DNA of 64,000 bases from Acidobacteriota bacterium (GCA_003225175.1 QIBA01000030.1:63762-127761), one strand, 5' to 3'. Counted from the first letter of the stretch, positions 45,269 to 53,722 are shown. The notes: a model not told the origin generated them from the sequence alone. Made by a program: numbers and translations.

Positions 45269-46342
45269 TTACTGCCGCGGTATTGGCTGCCCACCGCTGT
45301 TGGTGTTTACGTTGCCGGCAGGCTGTGTCGCCGTAGTCGGCTGCTGGTTGGTTGCCGGAGCATTGCGGTTTACGCTGCCAGTCACGCCACCCTGAGGCGC
45401 GTTCGGCTGATAGCTGGATCCGCCGGCTGGTGCAGCGTTCTGCGCGTTCTGTGTCTGCGTCAGATCAGCCACGCCGTTCTTCAGCAGGGCCACTTCCACG
45501 CGTCCGCCACGAAGCCGCTTCGTTGGACCTTCCGCCGTCGCGCTGGTCTTCACCGGAGCATTGCCGACCCCGATGGTGTAAATGCGATAGAGCGGAATGT
45601 CATGGTTGATGACGAGGTAACGGACCACGCTCTGCGCCATGTCTTGCGAGCTCGAGATCGCGGTGTTGCCCTTGCCGGAAGAGAAGCCCTGCACCTGTAC
45701 GATCGTGCCGCGCTGTCCCTTCATCTGCTCGGCAAGCTGATCGAGGGCTTCTTTCGCCTTCGGGCTCAGCTTTTGCTGTCCAGGACGGAAGCGAATCTCG
45801 GTGTCAGACACAGGCTGATACTGGTCCAAGGTGCCGATCGTCTGCTGAACCGTGTCGAGTCGCGTGCTGGCGACCTGAATGCTCTGCTGCGCCTGCTGTG
45901 CACGGTTGCCGGCGTCAACTGCATGCTGATCGGCAAGATCAGCCTTGGAATTCGCCTGACGCAGGCCTTCCTGCGCGCGCGAGTCCACGTCTTTGATGTT
46001 CTTCGAATTGGTCGAAGTGAGCTCATCCAGCTCGTTCATGCGATTGCGGATCGGCGACATCTGGCGCTGCACGTACTTTTTGCGGGCAAAGGGATTGATC
46101 TTTCCCCAAAAGCCTTCGTGTGTATCAGGCTGCAGCGGCTGATGAGCCGACAGGTTTACGTCGCTGTTGGTGTTAGGACCGTTGGTATCCGGAGCGGTCT
46201 GCGTCTGAGCTGCAGGAGCCACCGTTTGCGACGCGGGCGCAGACTGCTTGTCGGGGGTTGTGGTGGTGGTTTGTTGGGCAATGGCAGCCGGAACAATGAG
46301 CGCTGCGGCCAGCGGCAGTGTCAAGAAATAACGGGACTTCAT
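45269..46342 (-). CDS. OmpA-family outer-membrane/peptidoglycan-associated protein
   Basis: A 357-residue exported protein. Signal peptide ~1-23 (core TLPLAAALIVPAAIAQ), then a Thr/Gln/Ala/Asn-rich linker, a helical segment (~90-175: NRMNELDELTSTNSKNIKDV, then Ala/Gln-rich coiled coil), and an OmpA C-terminal-like domain (~185-300: EIRFRPGQQKLSPKAKEALD, IVQVQGFSSGKGN, TKRLRGGRVEVAL) that would bind peptidoglycan. The C-terminus is a low-complexity Asn/Gln/Pro tail of ~60 residues. ATG 46342 has GGAGG 7 nt upstream; the frame extends upstream without support. Own terminator downstream. Confidence 0.87.
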   Translation of the reverse strand: MKSRYFLTLPLAAALIVPAAIAQQTTTTTPDKQSAPASQTVAPAAQTQTAPDTNGPNTNSDVNLSAHQPLQPDTHEGFWGKINPFARKKYVQRQMSPIRNRMNELDELTSTNSKNIKDVDSRAQEGLRQANSKADLADQHAVDAGNRAQQAQQSIQVASTRLDTVQQTIGTLDQYQPVSDTEIRFRPGQQKLSPKAKEALDQLAEQMKGQRGTIVQVQGFSSGKGNTAISSSQDMAQSVVRYLVINHDIPLYRIYTIGVGNAPVKTSATAEGPTKRLRGGRVEVALLKNGVADLTQTQNAQNAAPAGGSSYQPNAPQGGVTGSVNRNAPATNQQPTTATQPAGNVNTNSGGQPIPRQ

Positions 46343-46823
46343 TTCGATTCCTCCAAACTTTTCCGGAAGCCTTTTGGGGGAGGGTCCGGGCAAACACTCG
46401 GGGGAACCTTGGCCAGTTCTTTTCGTCCGCTCATCTCCTCGAAAGCGCGCCGTCGAGGAGGGCGGAAAGACCGCATTCCCACCTTTGCAACTCTCTAGAT
46501 CAATTCAAGTGCCATTTTCGTTGCCTGGAACCCGAAGTGCTAATCCTTTAGTTTGTATAGGATGTAAGCGACGCAAAATGAGACGTTTAGACCGTCTGAA
46601 GAAATCGAGTATTTTGTACGCTGCCAACAAGAAAAAAGGCAGCAGCCCTGACTAGGAGGCTGAGTCGTGGAGCAGGGCAGCAACAAGGTGATAAGCCATA
46701 AGCCAAAGCCACGGATTCGCCCAGCTCGCGGCGAACTTAGCAGGCAAGCGCGGAAATGGACATTTAAGCTGAGCATCGGGCTGAAGCCTTCCTTTTAGCC
46801 TATTGCCTATCGCCCTTTGCGCT
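46343..46823. other. Divergent spacer between OmpA-like gene and rsmG
   Basis: No gene recognised. Holds the GGAGG site of the OmpA-like gene, a hairpin GCTGCC/GGCAGC at ~46620-46643, and a word-repeat pair (GGTGATAAGCCATAAGCC, 46687-46704; GCCTATTGCCTATCGCCC, 46798-46815) directly upstream of rsmG. The same words occur after the SpoIIE gene at 43601. Confidence 0.55.
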
Positions 46824-47462
46824 ATGTTCACACTCACCGATCTCCTCAGGCCATTCCTGATCCTTCCTCTCTCGGCTGAGCAAGGCACCAAGGTCGCGAC
46901 TTACCTCGGCTTGCTCCTCAAGTGGAACGCCAAGATCAGCCTCACGGCTCTTCGGGATCCCGAGCAGATTGTTCAGCGTCACTTTGGCGAATCGTTTTTC
47001 GCCGCTGAGCGCGCTGGAGTGGCCGAGGCCTCAAGCCTGGTCGATGTGGGCTCTGGAGCCGGGTTTCCCGGCCTTCCCATGGCGATCTACGCGCCCGCAA
47101 CACGGGTGACGCTGATCGAGTCGCAGCAGAAGAAGGTCGCGTTCCTGCGCGAAGTAGTTCGCGCACTGGAGCTGAAGAACGTCACTGTCCATGCGGGTCG
47201 CGCGCAGGAGGTAAAGCTAAAGTCACAGATGGCGACCATGCGCGCTGTCGAAAAGTTCGAGACCATCCTTCCCGTGGCAGCCTCTCTCCTTGAGCCGGGC
47301 GGGAAGCTCGCGCTACTCATAGGAGCTTCCCAAATTGAAACTGCACACAAACGGCTTCAGAATTTCACCTGGATGAATCCGATCTCCGTCCCGGAATCCC
47401 GCGAGCGAATCGTTCTGGTAGGCAAAGACAGCGCAGAATCGCCTCACGCATTTAGAGACTGA
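46824..47462 (+). CDS. rsmG: 16S rRNA (guanine527-N7)-methyltransferase RsmG
   Basis: A 212-residue SAM methyltransferase that modifies G527 of 16S rRNA. Motifs: LLLKWNAKISLTALRDPEQI (~28-47), SAM site VDVGSGAGFPGLPMAIYAPA (~72-91) and IESQQKKVAFLREVVRALEL. ATG 46824 is chosen; the upstream TTG 46803 lies in the word repeat. Upstream of parA-parB, the gidB-soj-spo0J order common near bacterial origins. Confidence 0.95.
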   Translation: MFTLTDLLRPFLILPLSAEQGTKVATYLGLLLKWNAKISLTALRDPEQIVQRHFGESFFAAERAGVAEASSLVDVGSGAGFPGLPMAIYAPATRVTLIESQQKKVAFLREVVRALELKNVTVHAGRAQEVKLKSQMATMRAVEKFETILPVAASLLEPGGKLALLIGASQIETAHKRLQNFTWMNPISVPESRERIVLVGKDSAESPHAFRD

Positions 47463-47936
47463 TAATTGCAGCGAGGAGTGATTGCCGACTGATTACGTGG
47501 TTCCGGGCCGCCCCCGGCCGGTACAAGGGTGAGAATTTCATTGCGGCGGAGGTAAAAGAGAAATTGCCAGTCGGGACTACCTGATCGTATTCACGAATAT
47601 CAACGGGTTCATCAGCCTTGTACCGGCCGACGACCGGAACGACGTACTCAAATTCGAGGCGAGTGATTTCAAATCGGCGCGGCTCGGCCCCCTCTGGATC
47701 TTCGCTCTCTGTTCGCTATAAAATGAAGGAGCGCTCGTTAGTGTGACAAAACCGACATCCTGAAAATGGAGCGCCTTTGGCGTCCTCGCCCGGCAATTAG
47801 GTCGACTATGTCGATAAGTCTGGGGAGGAACCAGATTAGTAAACAGCCTATCTGCTTGGGCACGGGGCGTCGCTCAGCAGTCGCGTCCATAATTGGCCAG
47901 GTGCGTAAGAGTAAATAACTCGTACCCTGCCGGAAT

Positions 47937-47952
47937 TGTTCTACGTGGAACA
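47937..47952. promoter_or_regulatory. parS-like site 1 (one mismatch)
   Basis: TGTTCTACGTGGAACA: the palindrome of the other three sites with one base change (C to T at position 6). Confidence 0.75.
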
Positions 47953-48129
47953 TTTGCGGAGCATGTGGCTCCCAATGCAAGTTCGTATTTCCACGTATTC
48001 TGGCCGGGCGTGGCGCCCGGCGCTCCGTTTGATCGAGCTCCCATTGGCGATAAACATCTACTTCTTCACATGATTTTCCACTCCACAGACCAACAACGAT
48101 CCTCAAGACTGAAGCCATTTTCGCGCGAT

Positions 48130-48145
48130 TGTTCCACGTGGAACA
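48130..48145. promoter_or_regulatory. parS site 2
   Basis: TGTTCCACGTGGAACA, a perfect 16-bp palindrome, 88 bp before parA. Closely matches the conserved bacterial parS (TGTTTCACGTGAAACA), the ParB loading site. Confidence 0.92.
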
Positions 48146-48232
48146 GTCCAGTTATCCACTCGCCTGCACCAATCTCCGGCATTGATAAACCTTCGCTCGC
48201 GACCATAAGTTCAACATTCGAGGGCTGATGAA

Positions 48233-49048
48233 TTGGCTAGAGTAATCGCCATTGCGAATCAGAAGGGCGGAGTCGGAAAGACGACGACCGCGATCAACCT
48301 AGCAGCATCGCTTGCCGCGGCTGAAGTGAGAGTTCTTCTGGTGGACTGTGATCCACAGTCGAACTCATCCAGTGGATTGGGATTTGGTCGAGATGCAGAG
48401 CGCCTCAGCACGTATCAAGTTCTCATGCGGGAGTCTGGCGCCCGAGAGGCTGTTCTCACGACCGAACTTGAGGGCCTGCACGTAATCGCTGCTCACAAGC
48501 ACCTGATCGGAGCAAATATCGAGCTGGTTCAGGCAGAGGAGCGCGAGTTTCGGCTACGTCAGGCCATCGACCAGATCCGTGGAGACTTTGATTTCATTGT
48601 GCTCGATTGTCCGCCTGCGCTGGACCTGCTTACTCTCAACGCGCTGGTGGCTGCCGATTCCGTTCTGATTCCCATGCAGGCCGAGTACTTCGCCTTGGAA
48701 GGCGTAAGCGAACTGCTGGACACAATGGAGCGAATCCGCCACTCGTTTAACCCCAGCCTCGAAGTTGAAGGCGTGGTGCTCACGATGTTCGACGAGCGCA
48801 CGAATCTGGCTCAGCAGGTAGCGAAAAACCTCCGCGAGTTCTTTGGCGAGAAACTCTGCCTGACTACGATTCCGCGCAATGTGCGCCTGGCGGAAGCTCC
48901 AAGCTACGGCAAACCCGCGTTGCTTTACGACGTTCGCTCACGCGGGGCCGAGAGCTACATAAAGCTAGCAAAGGAGATCATGGGCAAAGAAATGAGCAGA
49001 GCAGCCGCCGCAAGCGCGGCAGAGCAGTTGGTGCAGCAGGCGGGATGA
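48233..49048 (+). CDS. parA: Chromosome-partitioning ATPase ParA (Soj)
   Basis: A 271-residue MinD/ParA-type ATPase that forms gradients on the nucleoid and moves ParB-parS complexes. Deviant Walker A KGGVGKTT (11-18) with the signature Lys11, Walker A' LVDCDPQSNSSSGL, Walker B FIVLDCPPALDLL, and the C-terminal SYGKPALLYDVRSRGAESY. No N-terminal HTH extension, so it is the chromosomal short type. The start is TTG 48233 with a weak GAGGG upstream. The last codons (AEQLVQQAG) recur in a partial copy 481 bp downstream. Confidence 0.96.
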   Translation: MARVIAIANQKGGVGKTTTAINLAASLAAAEVRVLLVDCDPQSNSSSGLGFGRDAERLSTYQVLMRESGAREAVLTTELEGLHVIAAHKHLIGANIELVQAEEREFRLRQAIDQIRGDFDFIVLDCPPALDLLTLNALVAADSVLIPMQAEYFALEGVSELLDTMERIRHSFNPSLEVEGVVLTMFDERTNLAQQVAKNLREFFGEKLCLTTIPRNVRLAEAPSYGKPALLYDVRSRGAESYIKLAKEIMGKEMSRAAAASAAEQLVQQAG

Positions 49049-49176
49049 GAGAGTATTCGGCGTTCAGCACTCGGCGCTCGGCATTCAGCCAGTCAACTGA
49101 ATGGAGCTGGGGCGCGCGTAGTCGCCGAATCGAAGGTCGTGACTGCGGAAGCACTGACAATGTTCCACGTGGAACA
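49016..49176 (+). repeat. Direct repeat copy 1: parA 3' end + word repeat + parS
   Basis: Starts inside the last codons of parA (GCGGCAGAGCAGTTGGTGCA), runs through a word repeat (CGGCATTCAGCCAGTCAACT), then CGAATCGAAG at 49126, and ends with parS. The same elements in the same order recur at 49497-49643. Confidence 0.85.
49161..49176. promoter_or_regulatory. parS site 3
   Basis: Perfect TGTTCCACGTGGAACA palindrome, 25 bp before the small membrane protein gene and inside direct repeat copy 1. Confidence 0.92.
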
Positions 49177-49200
49177 CTCGACTTGTACTGAGTAACGGCG

Positions 49201-49476
49201 ATGGACAAAGCGGCATTCTCCAGAATCGGAAGGTGCTTTGTTGTCGGCATTGCCCTAACTCTCTTGATTGGAACCGCATCGAGTACACATGGGTTCTCTG
49301 CACTAGGCGCTTTGCTGGCGCCGGGAATGCTTATTGCAGCTCTAGTCTTCCAGGGGGGCATTCATTCCAACTGGCCCAACGCATACCTCATAATGGCAGG
49401 CGTGGCGGAAGCTCTCATTTTTGCCTGGCTAGTGTGGTGGTTGTGGAAGTTAATTGATGGACGAGCAAAAAGATAA
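49201..49476 (+). CDS. Small hypothetical membrane protein between parA and parB
   Basis: A 91-residue frame with three hydrophobic segments: VVGIALTLLIGTASS (~14-28), FSALGALLAPGMLIAALVF (~32-50) and AYLIMAGVAEALIFAWLVWW (~61-80), then a basic end. No family recognised. ATG 49201 has no strong Shine-Dalgarno. The gene is bracketed by two direct copies of a segment containing the parA 3' end and a parS site, and looks like an insertion into, or a survivor of, that duplication. Coding status is likely because of the clean membrane pattern, but unproven. Confidence 0.6.
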   Translation: MDKAAFSRIGRCFVVGIALTLLIGTASSTHGFSALGALLAPGMLIAALVFQGGIHSNWPNAYLIMAGVAEALIFAWLVWWLWKLIDGRAKR

Positions 49477-49496
49477 ATGCACAGAATTCACTCAGT

Positions 49497-49643
49497 GCGG
49501 CAGAGCAGTTGGTGCACAGGCCGGATGAGAAGGCACTCAGCATTCGGCATTCAGCCAGTCAACTGAATGAAGCTGGGGACACAACAATTGCGAATCGAAG
49601 CCTTGAATGGGAAGAGCAAGTCGAAAATGTTCCACGTGGAACA
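49497..49643 (+). repeat. Direct repeat copy 2: parA 3'-end fragment + word repeat + parS
   Basis: Begins with GCGGCAGAGCAGTTGGTGCA as in the parA end, although no parA reading precedes it. Continues with CGGCATTCAGCCAGTCAACT, CGAATCGAAG (49591) and parS. Offset from copy 1 is 481 bp at the left end and 467 bp at the parS. Confidence 0.85.
49628..49643. promoter_or_regulatory. parS site 4
   Basis: Perfect TGTTCCACGTGGAACA palindrome 70 bp before parB, inside direct repeat copy 2. Confidence 0.92.
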
Positions 49644-49712
49644 AACAGCAACACCGTCATCCGGCCGAATGCTGAGTGCCGAATGCCGAATGCTTCTTAA
49701 CGGGAGATAGAA

Positions 49713-50612
49713 TTGTCCATCACGACCACACCCAGCGGACCGCGTAAAGCTCTTGGACGCGGACTCGAATCTTTACTTCCTTCGCGGCGACCAGCCGAGC
49801 CGCCGCCGACAGCGCACATTCAGGGGCAATCTGTCCGCGATTTGCCGGTTACAGAGATCGATCCCAATCCCTACCAGACACGTGCGCATATCGATGACCA
49901 GGCGCTGAACGAGCTGGCTGCTTCGATTCTAGTCAACGGAATCGTGCAGCCGATCGTCGTTCGCCCGATGAATGGGCGCTTTCAGCTCATCGCTGGTGAA
50001 CGCCGCTGGCGCGCCTCGCAGAAGATCGGCAGGGAATTCGTTCCGGCGGTAATCAAGCAGGTTTCGAACGAACAGGCGATGGAGATGACCATCGTCGAGA
50101 ACCTGCAGCGCGAAGGCCTCAATCCCATGGAAGAGGCCCGCGCCTTCGACCGTCTCTCGCGCGAATTCAACCTCACCCAGGAGCAGATGTCGCAGAAGAC
50201 AGGAAAAGATCGCGCCTCGATCGCGAACCTGATGCGACTCCTGCGGCTGCCGGAAGCTATTCAGCAGTCGATTGAGAAAGGGGAACTCACTGCAGGACAC
50301 GCGAAAGTGCTTCTCATGCTCGATTCTCCTGAAGCGATCCTTGCAGCCGCGCAGAAAATTCGCTCCGCGTCGCTCTCCGTCCGCCAAACCGAGGAGCTGA
50401 TTCACCGCTTGCTGGCTCCGCAGGACGGAACTGCGCAGGACCCCAAGCCTCAGCGCGTAGTCGATCCCAACGTCCGCGCCGCCGAGCAGGAACTGCAGCG
50501 GGCGCTGGGGGTGCGTGTCACGATTCGTGACAACAAGGGGAAGGGCAAGATCATCATCGAGTACGCGTCACTCGAAGATTTCGATCGCATAGTAGAAACC
50601 CTTAGTAAGTGA
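49713..50612 (+). CDS. parB: Chromosome-partitioning protein ParB (Spo0J)
   Basis: A 299-residue CTP-dependent DNA clamp that loads at parS. N-terminal ParA-contact region KALGRGLESLLPS (~12-24), ParB N-domain with CTP-binding GERRWRA (95-101) and the box II-like IVENLQREGLNPMEEARAF, HTH segment EQMSQKTGKDRASIANLMRL (~146-165) and a C-terminal dimerisation domain (~245-299). Start is TTG 49713 with GGGAG 7 nt upstream. Four parS sites lie within 1.8 kb upstream. A CACGGAGG-ended element follows 25 nt after the stop. Confidence 0.96.
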   Translation: MSITTTPSGPRKALGRGLESLLPSRRPAEPPPTAHIQGQSVRDLPVTEIDPNPYQTRAHIDDQALNELAASILVNGIVQPIVVRPMNGRFQLIAGERRWRASQKIGREFVPAVIKQVSNEQAMEMTIVENLQREGLNPMEEARAFDRLSREFNLTQEQMSQKTGKDRASIANLMRLLRLPEAIQQSIEKGELTAGHAKVLLMLDSPEAILAAAQKIRSASLSVRQTEELIHRLLAPQDGTAQDPKPQRVVDPNVRAAEQELQRALGVRVTIRDNKGKGKIIIEYASLEDFDRIVETLSK

Positions 50613-50637
50613 TGAGTCATGGAGCAAACCAAAATCA

Positions 50638-50820
50638 TTGAACACGGAGGGCCCGGAGGGTGGGGAGGGCTTCTTTACGATCGTGGATACCGGTCGGGAA
50701 ATTTTAGATTGGGGCATTTCAACGCGATGTATGCACTCGTTCAGATGAAACGTGAGTTTCCGCGCTGAGCGCCAGTTGCCACGTTTTTCCCTCCCAAACC
50801 TCCGTGTCCTCCGTGTTCAA
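50638..50820. mobile_element. 183-bp MITE-like element with CACGGAGG terminal inverted repeats
   Basis: Left end 50638-50669 (TTGAACACGGAGGGCCCGGA and on) and right end 50789-50820 (the inverse, ending CCTCCGTGTTCAA) form ~32-bp imperfect terminal inverted repeats. The interior matches the 150-bp units at 54511-54943 and, on the minus strand, carries codons resembling the GxxExxY C-terminus (GAG-TGC-ATA-CAT-CGC-GTT). It appears to be an internally deleted derivative of the element at 54829-55336. Lies between parB and polA. Confidence 0.7.
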
Positions 50821-50886
50821 TCCTGTCTTGGTTTTGCTTTGCTCCGTGTTCCCGTGGTGAATCCGCTGTTAGACTTTTCCTAGACC

Positions 50887-53688
50887 TTGTCCGCGAAGCC
50901 ACAACCCGAAGCCCGTGCGCAAATCTTCCTGATCGACGCTATGTCCTTTATTTTCAGGGCATACCACGCCATGCAGCGGCAGCGCCCGATGTCGACACGC
51001 ACTGGGATTCCGACCGCGGCAACATTTGTCTTCGTGAACATGCTGAACAAGCTGCGCGATGACTTTCATCCCCAGTATCTTGCGGCTGTTTTTGACGTTT
51101 CCGCGCCAACGTTTCGTGATGAACAGGCGAAGGCGATCGCCTCGGTCAAGAAGTATGACAGCAAAACGCAGACATACCAGGAGATCGCTTACGGCGGCTA
51201 CAAGGCTAATCGCAAGGAGATGCCGCACGATCTGGCGCAGCAGCTTCCCTACATTCGGCGCGCGCTTGAGGCATACCGTATTCCCATTTTGGAACAGCCG
51301 GGATTCGAAGCCGACGACGTAATCGGCACGCTGGCGCATAAGGCAGTGGCAGCGGGATATCCCGTGTACGTCGTCTCCAGCGACAAGGACATGCTGCAGC
51401 TCGTCAGCGACAGCATCTGCGTCTTGAATCCCCCAAAGGACAATCTGATTTGCGACGCGGCCAAGGTCGAGGAAATTCTGGGTGTCGGTCCGCAGCAGGT
51501 TATCGATGTAATGGCCTTGCGCGGCGACTCCATCGATAACATTCCCGGCGCGCCGGGAATCGGCGACAAAGGATCGGTTGAGCTGATCAAGCGCTTTGGA
51601 TCGGTCGAGAACCTCCTCAATCATGCCGAGGAGGTAGAGAAGAAGACATACCGTGAATCGCTGCTGAATAATCGCGACGTTGTCCTGCGCAGCAAGGAGC
51701 TAGTCACGATCGATACCAACGTTCCTGTGCATCTGAATGTCGAAACCATGCAGGCGCAGGAGCCCGATTACGAAGCTTGCCGCCTACTCTTCAATGAGCT
51801 TGAGTTCACCACGCTGCTGAAGAACTTCGTACAGACGACTGATCAGGCGAACGTCGAATACGGCGCACTCAATAGCGAGGCACAACTCCAAGAGCTGCTC
51901 AAGCAAGCCAAAGGTGGCGAGATTGGAATCGTAATCTGTGCTCCGCCCACAACGTCAGCCGGCACGGAGCAAAAAGAAGAAGAAGAGCCGGAGCTTCCGC
52001 TGCTCAACATAAAGCAACAGGGCTGCGATCCAGTGGAGCTCGCCATCTCGGTCGAGCAGAACAAGGCAGCCAGCGTTCGACTTGGCGATAACGGTCTCAC
52101 CGAGGCGCTTCGAAATGTTCTGGCAGATCGGTCGATTCCCAAATCGGTACACGACTACAAGTCTGCTCTTCGCATGCTCTCCAGGTTTGCTGCACAAACA
52201 AAATCCCCTGGGCCAACCGCTGCAGAGCCACAGCCGAGGGCGGCTGTGCCGCAGGAGAAAACTGAGCTTCCGCTGGCTGGGGTGCGGGATGACGTGATGC
52301 TCTTCTCCTATCTGCTGAATCCGACCTACAGCAGCCACACCTTGCCCGAAGTTGCTTTGCGCCGATTCAACTTGCAGCTTTCAGGAATGACGGCAGAAGC
52401 TGCCGACCTGACCCTTCGGCTCGCTCGCACACTGCGGCAGCAGGTCGAGGATGAGGCCGGCCTCATCAATGTCTACGACACCATCGACCTTCCTCTTGCT
52501 CCAGTGCTGGCGCGGATGGAATCAGCCGGCGTGAAGATTGACACGGCGGCTCTGGGCCATATGGCAGTCGATCTCGAGAAGCAGTGTGATGCCAGAGCAA
52601 AGGAGATCCACGCTCTCGCTGGAGAAGAGTTCAACGTCAACTCTCCCCGGCAGCTTGGCGAGGTGCTCTTCAACAAGCTTGGGCTGCCCAAGCCAGTGAA
52701 GTATGGAAAAGGCAAGATGATCTCGACCGCAGTCGACGTTCTGGAAGACTTGGCTGCCGAGCACGAGATTGCAGGTAAAGTCCTCGGCTTCCGCCAGCTC
52801 TCGAAGCTGAAGTCAACCTATGTGGACTCGCTGCCAATGCTTGTCGATCCGCAGAGCGGACGCGTCCATACGACCTTCAACGCGGCAGCGACCGCCACCG
52901 GCCGGCTTTCGTCAACAAACCCGAATCTGCAAAACATTCCCATTCGCACCGAGCTTGGCCGCGAAATTCGTTCGGCGTTCATTGCGGAGCCAGGCAACGT
53001 ACTCCTCGCCGCCGACTATTCGCAGATTGAGCTGCGCTTACTGGCCCATTTCTCCGACGATCCACTGCTGGTCGAAGCCTACCGCCGCGAAGACGATATC
53101 CATCAGCTCACCGCAAGCGAAGTCTTTGGCGTTCCGCCGATGTTGATCACCGCCGAGCATCGCAGCCGCGCCAAGGCTGTGAACTTCGGAATCGTCTACG
53201 GCATATCGCCTTTCGGTCTTGCTGCCCAGCTGGGAATCGATCAGAAAGAGGCAAAGAAGTACATCGAGACTTACTTCGAGCGCTACAAAGGCGTGCGTGC
53301 CTTCATCGAGCGCGTCCTCGACGAGACCCGCCGCGAACAGCGCGTGCGCACTCTGTTCGGCCGGGTTCGCCCCATCCCCGACATCAACAGCAAAAACGCC
53401 AACATGCGCGGTTTCGCCGAGCGCACGGCGGTGAATACGCCACTGCAAGGCACCGCTGCCGACGTGATCAAGCTCGCGATGATCAAGATCGACGCCGAAC
53501 TCTCGCATCGCAAACTGCGCTCCCGGATGACGCTCCAGGTGCACGATGAACTCGTCTTTGAAGTCCCGGAAAAGGAAATCGATACCATGCGCGAACTGGT
53601 CTGCGAGCACATGCAGAACGTGTACCCATTCAAAGTGCCGCTTATGGTGGACATTGGTGTAGGGCACAATTGGCGCGACTTGCAATAG
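50887..53688 (+). CDS. polA: DNA polymerase I
   Basis: A 933-residue family A polymerase for Okazaki-fragment processing and repair. The N-terminal 5' nuclease domain (~12-310) has FLIDAMSFIFRAYHAM, PGFEADDVIGTLAH, SSDKDMLQLV and GDSIDNIPGAPGIGDKGS. The middle (~330-560) should be the 3'-5' exonuclease, but I find no DxE motif where E. coli has it and the region is Glu/Pro-rich, so proofreading is probably lost, as in Taq. Polymerase motifs: A DYSQIELRLLAHFSDD (~709), B RSRAKAVNFGIVYGIS, C VHDELVFEVP (~884). TTG 50887 start; the only initiator before the conserved region. Confidence 0.96.
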   Translation: MSAKPQPEARAQIFLIDAMSFIFRAYHAMQRQRPMSTRTGIPTAATFVFVNMLNKLRDDFHPQYLAAVFDVSAPTFRDEQAKAIASVKKYDSKTQTYQEIAYGGYKANRKEMPHDLAQQLPYIRRALEAYRIPILEQPGFEADDVIGTLAHKAVAAGYPVYVVSSDKDMLQLVSDSICVLNPPKDNLICDAAKVEEILGVGPQQVIDVMALRGDSIDNIPGAPGIGDKGSVELIKRFGSVENLLNHAEEVEKKTYRESLLNNRDVVLRSKELVTIDTNVPVHLNVETMQAQEPDYEACRLLFNELEFTTLLKNFVQTTDQANVEYGALNSEAQLQELLKQAKGGEIGIVICAPPTTSAGTEQKEEEEPELPLLNIKQQGCDPVELAISVEQNKAASVRLGDNGLTEALRNVLADRSIPKSVHDYKSALRMLSRFAAQTKSPGPTAAEPQPRAAVPQEKTELPLAGVRDDVMLFSYLLNPTYSSHTLPEVALRRFNLQLSGMTAEAADLTLRLARTLRQQVEDEAGLINVYDTIDLPLAPVLARMESAGVKIDTAALGHMAVDLEKQCDARAKEIHALAGEEFNVNSPRQLGEVLFNKLGLPKPVKYGKGKMISTAVDVLEDLAAEHEIAGKVLGFRQLSKLKSTYVDSLPMLVDPQSGRVHTTFNAAATATGRLSSTNPNLQNIPIRTELGREIRSAFIAEPGNVLLAADYSQIELRLLAHFSDDPLLVEAYRREDDIHQLTASEVFGVPPMLITAEHRSRAKAVNFGIVYGISPFGLAAQLGIDQKEAKKYIETYFERYKGVRAFIERVLDETRREQRVRTLFGRVRPIPDINSKNANMRGFAERTAVNTPLQGTAADVIKLAMIKIDAELSHRKLRSRMTLQVHDELVFEVPEKEIDTMRELVCEHMQNVYPFKVPLMVDIGVGHNWRDLQ

Positions 53689-53694
53689 CCTCAA

Positions 53695-53722
53695 GAACGT
53701 GGATCCGGGCAGATCCACGTTC
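53695..53722 (+). terminator. Hairpin after polA
   Basis: Perfect 11-bp stem GAACGTGGATC/GATCCACGTTC with a 6-nt loop, 6 nt after the polA stop. The following sequence is AAAAG and not a T-run, so it may stabilise the 3' end rather than terminate. Confidence 0.5.

Larger units (their letters stand above)
47463..48232. other. rsmG-parA spacer with two parS sites
   Basis: A 770-bp spacer. It contains parS-like sites at 47937 and 48130 and an inverted repeat (GGCCGGTACAAGG ~47517-47529 with CCTTGTACCGGCC ~47616-47628). A minus-strand frame without a start codon spans about 47465-47715 and may be a gene remnant. I do not recognise any expressed gene. Confidence 0.55.

Noticed and set aside
47738-48118. 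Minus-strand frame of 126 codons in the parA upstream region
   Set aside because: It spans a parS-like site (read as MFHVE) and has no domain-like sequence; open by chance through the palindromes.
49085-49361. Minus-strand frames over the parA-parB spacer
   Set aside because: They cross parS and word repeats (VFHVEHC) and oppose the membrane-protein gene with better features.
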